In this document: one piece after another, positions 1 to 5,386 of the stretch
Layout of the letters: each line of letters begins with the position of its first letter
Numbering within the stretch: the stretch's first letter is position 1
Program-made: the position numbers and the translations under genes
Notes under the pieces: model-generated
What the model saw: only the letters and a program-made list of their open reading frames with translations
The model's database searches: none
What the model was told of the DNA's origin: nothing
Origin: JADLGL01 sp964611195
GTDB taxonomy: Bacteria > Pseudomonadota > Alphaproteobacteria > Rhizobiales > Kaistiaceae
Assembly (NCBI GenBank): GCA_964611195.1
Contig: CAZSXA010000160.1
Span: 1-5,386, forward strand
Direction: 5' to 3'
DNA length: 5,386 bases

Positions 1-756
1 CAGAAAACGGTTCAAGACCGTCCCGTAGTCGCCGCAGTAGTCGAAACGGTTGATGAGACGCTCGTCCATCTCCGTTTCATCGGTTTGCGTTCCCCAGACG
101 ATGCCCTGGTGAAGATCTGTCACTTTGGTACCGTCGTTCTTGTTGTGGAAGGCAAATAGAAACTGATCCAGCACCTTCGTCATGTGGTAGATGCTTCCGG
201 GGTTGGGCGGATATAGTATTTCCTTTGTGACGCTCGACCCGTCGTCCTGCTTGATCTCCACCGAAAGATACCCTTCGGGTATCGCAGCGCCCGGCGTCGA
301 ATAACCATAAACACCCATCGTTCCGAGATGTACCAGGTGCACGTCGAGGCCCGATTCGACGATCGCCGCCAAGACGTTGTTGGTCGCATTGATATTGTTG
401 TTTACAGTGTAGTGGCGATGGTCGCTCGATTTCATCGAGTAGGGCGCGGCGCGTTGCTCGGCGAAATGCACGATGGCGTCCGGCTTATACTCGGAAAGCA
501 ATGTCAGAAGCCGGTGATAGTGCTCTGCGACTGAGAACCGGTGAAACGGAATCTCCCTGCCGGTGACCTCGCGCCAAGCGTCGAGCCGGGCACCCGGCAG
601 CCTGATCGGCGTGAGGGATTCGGCCTCGAGCTCGGTGTCGATCGCGCGACGCGAAAGGTCGTCGACGATCGCAACGTCATGTCCGGTGTGGGACAAGTGA
701 AGGGATGTGGGCCATCCACAAAAGCCGTCCCCGCCGAGAACCAATACCCGGGCCAT
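1..756 (-). CDS. sqdB: UDP-sulfoquinovose synthase SqdB (N-terminal 252 residues, runs off left edge)
   Basis: Extended short-chain dehydrogenase (NAD-dependent epimerase/dehydratase fold). The family converts UDP-glucose plus sulfite into UDP-sulfoquinovose, the donor for the sulfolipid SQDG, in the cytoplasm. Visible motifs: the NAD-binding loop GGDGFCGW at residues 8-15, an acidic pair D32-D33 after the second beta strand, HFAEQRAAPYSM at 97-108, LGTMGVYG at 144-151 with the catalytic Thr at 146, and YHMTK at 190-194 with catalytic Tyr190 and Lys194. DLHQGIVWGTQTDET at 214-228 is a family signature. The spacing of these residues matches plant SQD1 and rhizobial SqdB as I know them. The start ATG (756-754) is preceded by AAGGGGAG (767-760). 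The full protein should be about 400 residues, so the C-terminal third lies left of the window. In related bacteria other sqd genes follow sqdB, but none can be seen here. The frame is intact, unlike the two neighbouring sulfotransferase genes. Confidence 0.96.
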   Translation of the reverse strand, partial: MARVLVLGGDGFCGWPTSLHLSHTGHDVAIVDDLSRRAIDTELEAESLTPIRLPGARLDAWREVTGREIPFHRFSVAEHYHRLLTLLSEYKPDAIVHFAEQRAAPYSMKSSDHRHYTVNNNINATNNVLAAIVESGLDVHLVHLGTMGVYGYSTPGAAIPEGYLSVEIKQDDGSSVTKEILYPPNPGSIYHMTKVLDQFLFAFHNKNDGTKVTDLHQGIVWGTQTDETEMDERLINRFDYCGDYGTVLNRFL

Positions 757-759
757 GCG

Positions 760-767
760 CTCCCCTT
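760..767 (-). promoter_or_regulatory. Ribosome binding site of sqdB
   Basis: AAGGGGAG on the minus strand lies just before the ATG at 756. It fixes the start, because the protein begins with the NAD-binding strand (MARVLVLGGDG) exactly as family members do. Confidence 0.7.
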
Positions 768-787
768 CCCGACGAGTCCCGGGGGCT

Positions 788-816
788 TGGTGCAATGCGG
801 TCCCATCGGCTGTCAA
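788..816 (-). promoter_or_regulatory. Tentative sqdB promoter (good -35, poor -10)
   Basis: A perfect TTGACA reads on the minus strand at 816-811, about 55 bases upstream of the sqdB start. At the usual 17-base spacing the -10 position (793-788) reads GCACCA, which does not resemble a consensus. The divergent spacer must hold promoters for both directions. This is the only consensus -35 I found, and nothing convincing appears on the plus strand. Treat it as a weak candidate. Confidence 0.25.
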
Positions 817-888
817 GGATAGTGTCGGCTTGCGAACACCACCGGCGCGGGAGGCGCTGGTTGGGTTTGTTGGTTTTCCGGGCTGCCG

Positions 889-1933
889 ATGCTAGTCGGT
901 CCGCAACGACAACGTGTTGACGGGGATGGGCAGTTGGGGCGGACCTGCTACCTGCATATCGGTCAGGGGAAGACCGGGACATCCGCGATCCAATGGTTTC
1001 TGTCCCGCAATCGCGAAGCGCTCGCGGCCAACGGCTATTGCTATCCGGAGTCGATCGGCCGCGCCCGGCATGCCGCGCTCAGCCTCTTTGGCAAATCGGA
1101 CGCCGGAAGCTTCAACGATCCTTCCTGGCGGCGTCTGCAGTTCGAGAGCCCGACGGAACTTCGGCGTCACACCAAGAAATCCCTAGCCGATGAAGTGAAT
1201 GCGACCCCGGAGGCAACAAGTTTTGTCTTGTCGGACGAAGGTCTATGGGAGTGTGGGCCTGCCCCGATCACGAAGGTCCGCGCACTCCTCGACACGCTGT
1301 TCGATTCCGTCGTGGTCATCGTCTACGTCCGGCGCCAGGACGACCAGGCTCTCAGTCGCTACCTGCAGTCTTTGAGGGAAGGCCGAAAGCATACCGTCGA
1401 GACCTATCTGCGTCGGAAAGACTCGCAGGACGCGTGGAACTTCCACGGCCGCATCCAACAGCTCAAGACCGCGTTCGGCGAAGCCGAATGGCAAGTCCGC
1501 GTCTACGATTCCACACGATTGCGAAAGGTGCCTCTCGTTCTGGATTTCTGCGACGCCATCGGGTTGAAGGCCGACCCTGACCGGTTTGTCATGCCGGGCC
1601 GGATCTACTCCTCACTCGATGCCGGATGCGCCGAGTTCCTTCGGCTGCATAACCAAGCCCATGGGCGTGCGCCGGCTCCGCTGATCAAGCTGCTGGGAGA
1701 AATATCGGACGGCCTTCCGGGTTCTCGCACCAGAACAACGCGAGGCAATCATGCGCTCCTGCGAAGAAAGCAATCGCCGCCTCGTCGAGGATTTCCTGCC
1801 CGGAACGGAAGATGTGTTTCTGACACGCCGAGACCCGAAGCAAGGATTGACCCAGCCTGCCATCAAGAAACACCATCTCGCAGATGTCGGCGTGCGGATC
1901 TGGCGCGCGCAGACCGGGAGCGGAGACTCGTGA
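889..1933 (+). pseudogene. PAPS-dependent sulfotransferase, frameshifted (single-base insertion near 1695-1716)
   Basis: Probable cytoplasmic sulfotransferase that moves sulfate from PAPS to an unknown, perhaps carbohydrate or lipid, acceptor. Counting from ATG 889, the 5'-phosphosulfate loop HIGQGKTGTSA is at residues 23-33. VLSDEGLW is at 113-120. The 3'-phosphate-binding stretch VVIVYVRRQDDQALSRYLQ is at 142-160. The first part reads in frame 1. From about 1700 the coding sense moves to frame 2, seen as FRVLAPEQREAIMRSCEES and RRLVEDFLPG, and ends at TGA 1931-1933. Frame 2 has a stop at 1682-1684, so the shift lies after it. Taking one G from the GGG run at 1695-1697 gives a smooth reading (LLEKYRTAFRVL) and about 347 residues. 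The start is uncertain: ATG 889 has no good ribosome site, whereas an in-frame TTG at 934 follows GGGGATGGG and would give a typical N-terminus (MGRTCYLHIG). It may be a true pseudogene or a read error. No signal peptide or membrane segment is seen. Confidence 0.8.
1916..1920 (+). promoter_or_regulatory. Ribosome binding site of the second sulfotransferase
   Basis: GGGAG lies nine bases before the GTG at 1930, inside the end of the first sulfotransferase gene. A second GGAG at 1922-1925 is closer. It supports GTG 1930 as a true start and translational coupling through the GTGA overlap. Confidence 0.6.
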
Positions 1934-2701
1934 GCAATGCGCCGGAACGAGACGCCGCAGGAACCGCGAGCGATGCTGCCGATCCCTTGCGCGCTTGGGT
2001 CGCGAGCGGATCGGTTCCGCGCCACTTCACCTATTCGCGGCGTCTGAATGTCCTCTACGTCACAAACCAGAAGTCTGGCTGCTCGACGCTGAAGCAATGG
2101 CTGCAGCGGATAGAACTGGACGACCCGGAATGGTCGCCGCCCGTTGTGCACAAGCACTCCCGCATGACCCCGGTTCCCAAGCCGGCAGAGTTGGCACGAC
2201 TCCTTTCCGGCGAGGCCTATGTCTTCTCGTTTTCGAGGCATCCCGTTGTTCGCAGCTTGTCGGTGTACCTGAACAAGATCCTGCCGAAGAGCAAGTATCT
2301 GCGCGCCGGTCTGCATCACCTGTTCGGGTTCCATCCCAGGGACACGGCCGGGAAGATCAGCTTCGACGAGTTTATCGCAGCGCTCGAGCAGCATGCAGCC
2401 GAACCGCAAGCGCTCGATCCGCACTGGCGGCCGCAATTCCACAATCTGCGGCCCGACCTGGTCAGCTATCGGCGGATCGGAAAGCTCGAGACGTTCGACA
2501 AGGACATCGCCGCAATCATCGCCGACTGCCGGGTGCCTCCGCCGTTCGACAAGGTGGCGGCGCGCAATCAGAAGACCGGAGCGAACGATCTGCTCGGCGC
2601 GTATTTTCGATTCCCGGCCGGACCGTATCGAGCGACTGGCGCGCATCTACCAGCGCGATTTCGAGGCGTTCGGATACCCGCCCGACCCAAGGGCAGTCTG
2701 A
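1930..2701 (+). pseudogene. Carbohydrate-type sulfotransferase (Sulfotransfer_2-like), frameshifted at 2604-2607
   Basis: Second PAPS-dependent sulfotransferase, of the group that includes the chondroitin/HNK-type carbohydrate sulfotransferases. From GTG 1930, the 5'-phosphosulfate loop NQKSGCSTLK is at residues 46-55. The 3'-phosphate site SRHPVVRSLSVYLNK is at 102-116. DPHWRPQ at 163-169 is a hallmark of this family. The gene begins in frame 1, overlapping the stop of the first sulfotransferase by four bases, and is preceded by GGGAG. After GANDLLGAYF the sense moves to frame 2, giving DSRPDRIERLARIYQRDF and then FGYPPDP, the expected family C-terminus, ending at TGA 2699-2701. Taking one T from the TTTT run at 2604-2607 joins the frames exactly and gives about 256 residues. 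No signal peptide or transmembrane helix is visible, so a cytoplasmic site is likely; vertebrate relatives are Golgi membrane proteins. The acceptor is unknown. It is either a real pseudogene or a homopolymer read error. Confidence 0.82.
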
Positions 2702-2729
2702 GACGGAGCAGCAAACGAAGCGCCGTCAG

Positions 2730-2756
2730 GTCCGGCGGCGCAACCCCCGTCGGAAC
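2730..2756 (+). terminator. Weak hairpin after the sulfotransferase pair
   Basis: A nine-pair stem with one G-U pair and one bulged A (2730-2738 with 2747-2756) encloses an eight-base loop. The G-U pair would be an A-C mismatch on the other strand, so it suits plus-strand RNA. No T run follows, so intrinsic termination is doubtful. It lies in the convergent gap between the sulfotransferases and the tRNA. Confidence 0.25.
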
Positions 2757-2774
2757 AAGTCGCCAGGATGCGGC

Positions 2775-2866
<92 letters not shown>

Positions 2867-2896
2867 GAGCGCTGCGACAGCTGTATCCGGGTCGCG

Positions 2897-2926
2897 GGCG
2901 GGCGGACCCTATCGACGCCGCCCGCC
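2897..2926. repeat. Perfect 9-bp GC inverted repeat between yciB and tRNA-Ser
   Basis: GGCGGGCGG at 2897-2905 is the exact reverse complement of 2918-2926, with a 12-base loop. It could end the yciB transcript as a strong hairpin, but no T run follows in either direction. The proposed tRNA -10 element lies inside the loop. Confidence 0.5.
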
Positions 2927-2934
2927 GGTGACAA
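2906..2934 (-). promoter_or_regulatory. Probable sigma-70-type promoter of tRNA-Ser
   Basis: On the minus strand, TTGTCA (2934-2929) is followed after exactly 17 bases by TAGGGT (2911-2906). Five of six bases match the -35 consensus, but only three of six match the -10. Transcription would begin about 30 bases before the mature tRNA 5' end. Read-through from yciB is an alternative. Confidence 0.45.
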
Positions 2935-2956
2935 GCAGCGCGGCGACCGGGCGCCG

Positions 2957-3610
2957 CTATTCGGCCGGGCCGGCCTGCTGCTCCTCGAACTTCTGCTGCT
3001 CGCGCATGATCATCGGCATTTGCGTCAGCGTGAAGATGAAGGTGATCGGCATGACGCCGAAGACCTTGAAGGTCACCCAATCGTCGGTGGAAAGCGTCCG
3101 CCAGGCGATCTCGTTGAGGAGCGCGAGGAAGAAGAAGAACAGACCCCAGCGGACGGTCAGCTTGCGCCAGCCGTCATTGGTGAGTTGGAAGACGGAATCG
3201 AAGACGTAGCCGATGAGCGACTTGCCGAAATAGAGCCCGCCGAGCAGCACGCTGCCGAAGAGGACGTTCACGATCGTCGGCTTCAGCTTGATGAAGAGAT
3301 CGTCCTGGAGAAGGAGCGTCAGGCCGCCGAAGACGACGACGACGACGCCGGTGACCATCGGCATGATCGGCAGACGACGCGTCACCGCGAGCGAGACGGC
3401 GAAGGAAATCAGCGTCGCCACCATGAATGCGGCCGTTGCGATGAAGATCGGATCGCCGAGCGAGCCGAGCCACGGCATCTGTTCGCCAAGCCATTCGCCG
3501 CGGGCATTGGCGAAGAAGAACACGCCAAGCGGCCCGAGCTCCAGAGCAAGCTTCAGGAGCCCGTTGGGATGCTGGCGTTCGGCGGTGTTGGGCGGCTTCT
3601 CGATTTCCAT
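2957..3610 (-). CDS. yciB: Inner membrane protein YciB (septation protein A family)
   Basis: Complete 217-residue member of the YciB/IspZ (intracellular septation protein A) family, a polytopic inner-membrane protein. In Escherichia coli the family is linked to cell-envelope synthesis and septum formation, but its biochemical role is not settled. About six hydrophobic segments are visible, near residues 18-36, 53-76, 81-101, 114-133, 152-170 and 182-199. Family features include DDLFIKLKPT at 103-112, GKSLIGYVFD at 129-138 and LNEIAWR followed by TDDWVTFKVFG at about 165-185. The C-terminus is short, charged and Gln/Glu-rich. The start ATG 3610 has AAGGGA (3626-3621) ten bases upstream. It lies 18 bases after ftsY, so the two are probably co-transcribed. 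The ftsY-yciB order is common in Rhizobiales. Stop is TAG at 2959-2957. Confidence 0.93.
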   Translation of the reverse strand: MEIEKPPNTAERQHPNGLLKLALELGPLGVFFFANARGEWLGEQMPWLGSLGDPIFIATAAFMVATLISFAVSLAVTRRLPIMPMVTGVVVVVFGGLTLLLQDDLFIKLKPTIVNVLFGSVLLGGLYFGKSLIGYVFDSVFQLTNDGWRKLTVRWGLFFFFLALLNEIAWRTLSTDDWVTFKVFGVMPITFIFTLTQMPMIMREQQKFEEQQAGPAE

Positions 3611-3620
3611 TCAGCTATTG

Positions 3621-3626
3621 TCCCTT
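3621..3626 (-). promoter_or_regulatory. Ribosome binding site of yciB
   Basis: AAGGGA sits in the 18-base gap between the ftsY stop and the yciB ATG, ten bases before the start. Confidence 0.5.
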
Positions 3627-3628
3627 AA

Positions 3629-4864
3629 TCACGCCAGACCGGCAATGGCCCGGGCGAAATCCGACGCGTCGAAGGGTTCGAGATCCTCGACGCTCTCGCC
3701 GACGCCGATGAAGTGGACCGGCAATCCGAAGCGGGCCGCGACGGCGACAAGAATGCCACCGCGCGCGGTGCCGTCGAGCTTGGTCATGACGAGGCCGGTG
3801 ACGCCGGCGACCTTCTGGAAGATCTCGACCTGAGACAGCGCGTTCTGGCCGGTGGTTGCGTCCAGCGTCAACAGCACCTGGTGCGGTGCGTCGGGGTCCT
3901 GCTTGCGAAGGACGCGGATGATCTTTTCAAGTTCGGCCATCAGCTCCGACTTGTTCTGGAGGCGGCCGGCTGTGTCGACGATGAGAACGTCGGTGCCGTT
4001 CCGCTTGGCTTCGGCCAGCGCATCGAAGGCGAGGCCGGCGGCGTCCGCGCCGACATCGCGGGCGACGATTTCGGCGCCGACGCGCTCGCCCCAGATCTTC
4101 AATTGGTCGATCGCGGCGGCGCGGAACGTGTCGCCGGCGGCGAGCATCACCTTGCTGCCCTCGGCGGCGAGCTTGGAGGCGAGCTTGCCGATCGTCGTCG
4201 TCTTGCCCGTGCCGTTGACGCCGACAACGAGAATGACGTGTGGGTGATGCCCCGCGTCGATCTCGAGCGGCGTTGCGACAGGCGCCAGCACCTTCTGGAG
4301 CTCGGTGGCGAGAATCGTCTTGACCTCGTCCTCGCCGAGCTCCTTGCCGTAGCGCTCGCGGCGGAGCGTGTCGGTGATGGCAGCGGCGGTGTCGACGCCG
4401 ATGTCGGCGCGGATCAGAGCCTCCTCGAACTCCTCCAGCGTTTCCTCGTCGAGCCGGCGCTTGGTGAAGATCGAGCCGATCGACCCGGTGAGCGCGTTCG
4501 ACGAGCGCGACAGGCCTTCGCGCAGGCGACGGAACCATCCCTTGCGCTCGTCCGCTGCTTGCTCGGTGGGGGCTGGAGGCGGCGGTATCGGAGCGGCAGG
4601 CTCTGGCAGCGGGGGCGGCTCGGGAATCGGTTCCGGCTCGGCGGCGATCGGTTCAACCGGCGGTGACGGTTGCTCAGGAGCCGCGGCGTGCTGCTCTGCT
4701 GATTCAACGTTATCCGGCTCAGCGGCGTCCTCAGCTTGCTCGGTTGCTGGCGCAGGCGGGGGCGCCGGAGCTTCGTCACCGGACGTCTCGGCGCCCTCCG
4801 CCGTCGCCTCATCCTCGCGGCTGCCGAACATCCGACGGAAGAGGCCGCGTCGTTCCTCGGCCAT
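3629..4864 (-). CDS. ftsY: Signal recognition particle receptor FtsY
   Basis: Complete 411-residue SRP receptor GTPase. It docks SRP (Ffh plus 4.5S RNA) with ribosome-nascent chains at the inner membrane and passes them to SecYEG. Residues 1-105 are an acidic, proline-rich A domain with many EP/PP pairs. The N domain follows (about 107-195). The G domain carries G1 GVNGTGKT at 215-222, G2 DTFRAAA at 245-251, G3 DTAGR at 297-301 and G4 TKLD at 361-364 followed by GTARGG. The end, GVGESVEDLEPFD, is typical. Two basic aromatic segments, GLFRRMFGSR at 7-16 and KGWFRRLREGLSRS at 108-121, resemble membrane-binding helices. The second is at the A/N junction where E. coli FtsY has its essential one. 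I chose ATG 4864, since GGAGG (4876-4872) lies seven bases upstream. A GTG at 4867 would add one residue. The start overlaps the mtaB stop as TGATG, implying coupling. Confidence 0.97.
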   Translation of the reverse strand: MAEERRGLFRRMFGSREDEATAEGAETSGDEAPAPPPAPATEQAEDAAEPDNVESAEQHAAAPEQPSPPVEPIAAEPEPIPEPPPLPEPAAPIPPPPAPTEQAADERKGWFRRLREGLSRSSNALTGSIGSIFTKRRLDEETLEEFEEALIRADIGVDTAAAITDTLRRERYGKELGEDEVKTILATELQKVLAPVATPLEIDAGHHPHVILVVGVNGTGKTTTIGKLASKLAAEGSKVMLAAGDTFRAAAIDQLKIWGERVGAEIVARDVGADAAGLAFDALAEAKRNGTDVLIVDTAGRLQNKSELMAELEKIIRVLRKQDPDAPHQVLLTLDATTGQNALSQVEIFQKVAGVTGLVMTKLDGTARGGILVAVAARFGLPVHFIGVGESVEDLEPFDASDFARAIAGLA

Positions 4865-5386
4865 CACGCAGCCTCCGCGAAGAGGATTGTTCCGTCGGTG
4901 CCGGTGATGCGCGCGGACACGATCGATCCCGGCTCACCGGCGATCCGGACCGGCGCGTAGTGCTCGCTGCGACCGAAGCCATCGCGCTCGACGAGGACGT
5001 TCCGAGTTTGGCCGGCCTCCGCGGCGAGCCTCGTTGCGAGTGCCGAACTGCCGCGCTGGCGCAGCCTTGCAGCGCGTTCCTTGACGAGGCCGCGGTCGAG
5101 TTGCGGCATCCGGGCGGCCGGCGTGCCGGGGCGCGGCGAAAACGGAAAGACGTGGAGATAGGTAAGGCCGCAATCTTCCACCGCGGCGAGCGTGTTGTCG
5201 AAGGCCTCCTCGGCCTCGGTCGGGAAGCCGGCGATGAGATCGGCGCCGAAGGCAACGTCCGGGCGGAGCCGGCGCACCGCATCGGTGAAGCGGATGGCAT
5301 CACCGCGAAGATGGCGGCGCTTCATCCGCTTCAAGATGAGATCGTCCCCGGATTGCAGCGACAGATGGAAATGCGGCATCAGCCGC
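4864..5386 (-). CDS. mtaB: tRNA t6A37 methylthiotransferase MtaB (C-terminal 173 residues, runs off right edge)
   Basis: C-terminal part of a MiaB-like radical SAM enzyme that turns t6A37 into ms2t6A37 in tRNAs reading ANN codons. The visible part begins with RLMPHFHLSLQSGDD and LKRMKRRH, a strong MtaB signature from the radical SAM barrel. ADLIAGFPTE and HVFPFSPRPGTPA follow, also diagnostic. The last 60 or so residues (from about QTRNVLVERDGFGRSEHYAPV) form the RNA-binding TRAM domain. The N-terminal UPF0004 domain and the CxxxCxxC iron-sulfur motif lie right of the window, so catalytic competence cannot be judged. The full length is normally a little over 400 residues. A MiaB assignment is less likely, because of the MPHxHLSLQ and KRMKRRH wording. 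The stop TGA 4866-4864 shares a base with the ftsY start. Confidence 0.94.
   Translation of the reverse strand, partial: RLMPHFHLSLQSGDDLILKRMKRRHLRGDAIRFTDAVRRLRPDVAFGADLIAGFPTEAEEAFDNTLAAVEDCGLTYLHVFPFSPRPGTPAARMPQLDRGLVKERAARLRQRGSSALATRLAAEAGQTRNVLVERDGFGRSEHYAPVRIAGEPGSIVSARITGTDGTILFAEAA
4872..4876 (-). promoter_or_regulatory. Ribosome binding site of ftsY inside mtaB
   Basis: GGAGG reads on the minus strand within the last codons of mtaB, seven bases before ATG 4864. This spacing favours the ATG over the adjacent GTG at 4867. Confidence 0.7.

Noticed and set aside
1685..2607. Programmed frameshifting as the cause of both shifts
   Set aside because: Neither site has a recognised slippery heptamer or a +1 site with a rare or stop codon in the right place. 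Simple one-base insertions in short homopolymers explain both.
1612..2646. Minus-strand open frame of 344 codons opposite the sulfotransferases
   Set aside because: It covers recognisable sulfotransferase motifs on the plus strand, and its own translation is arginine-rich and shows no family motif.
3713..4666. Long plus-strand open frame of 317 codons opposite ftsY
   Set aside because: It is the GC-driven shadow of ftsY. It has no domain-like pattern, and ftsY itself is unmistakable.
4561..4800. Repeat-like low-complexity DNA
   Set aside because: It encodes the Pro/Glu/Ala-rich A domain of FtsY, whose codons explain the pattern. There is no regular repeat unit.

Overview
The window is GC-rich chromosomal DNA, most likely from an alphaproteobacterium of the Rhizobiales (Hyphomicrobiales) type. 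This rests on three things: an SqdB of the rhizobial form, the gene order mtaB-ftsY-yciB, and strongly G/C-biased third codon positions in the right half. I cannot name a genus.

Left part (1-756, minus strand): the N-terminal two thirds of sqdB, UDP-sulfoquinovose synthase, which makes the head-group donor of the sulfolipid SQDG. The gene runs off the left edge. A 132-base divergent intergenic region (757-888) separates it from two plus-strand sulfotransferase genes (889-1933 and 1930-2701) that overlap by four bases (GTGA). The two belong to different PAPS-dependent sulfotransferase groups. Each carries one apparent single-base insertion: the first around 1695-1716, most simply in a GGG run, and the second in a TTTT run at 2604-2607. 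Read literally, both are frameshifted pseudogenes. Taking out one base from each restores proteins of about 347 and 256 residues with convincing C-termini. Because frame 1 lacks stops, an uncorrected reading shows one false 680-codon frame across both genes and through the tRNA.

Middle (2702-2956): a short convergent gap with a weak hairpin, then a minus-strand tRNA-Ser(CGA) gene with encoded CCA (2777-2866). A plausible promoter lies upstream of the tRNA, with its -10 element inside a perfect 9-bp GC inverted repeat.

Right part (2957-5386, minus strand): a housekeeping cluster transcribed mtaB > ftsY > yciB. It encodes the C-terminal part of the tRNA t6A37 methylthiotransferase MtaB, the complete SRP receptor FtsY, and the complete inner-membrane protein YciB. 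mtaB and ftsY overlap as TGATG, and yciB follows ftsY after 18 bases, so all three are probably one operon.

The left part is visibly less GC-rich than the right: the line 121-180 is 28/60 G+C, the line 4081-4140 is 43/60. The change falls near the tRNA-Ser 3' end, a typical place for an accessory-region boundary, although no integrase or attachment repeat is visible. The most interesting biology is the sulfur theme on the left: a sulfolipid precursor enzyme beside two coupled sulfotransferases whose acceptors are unknown.
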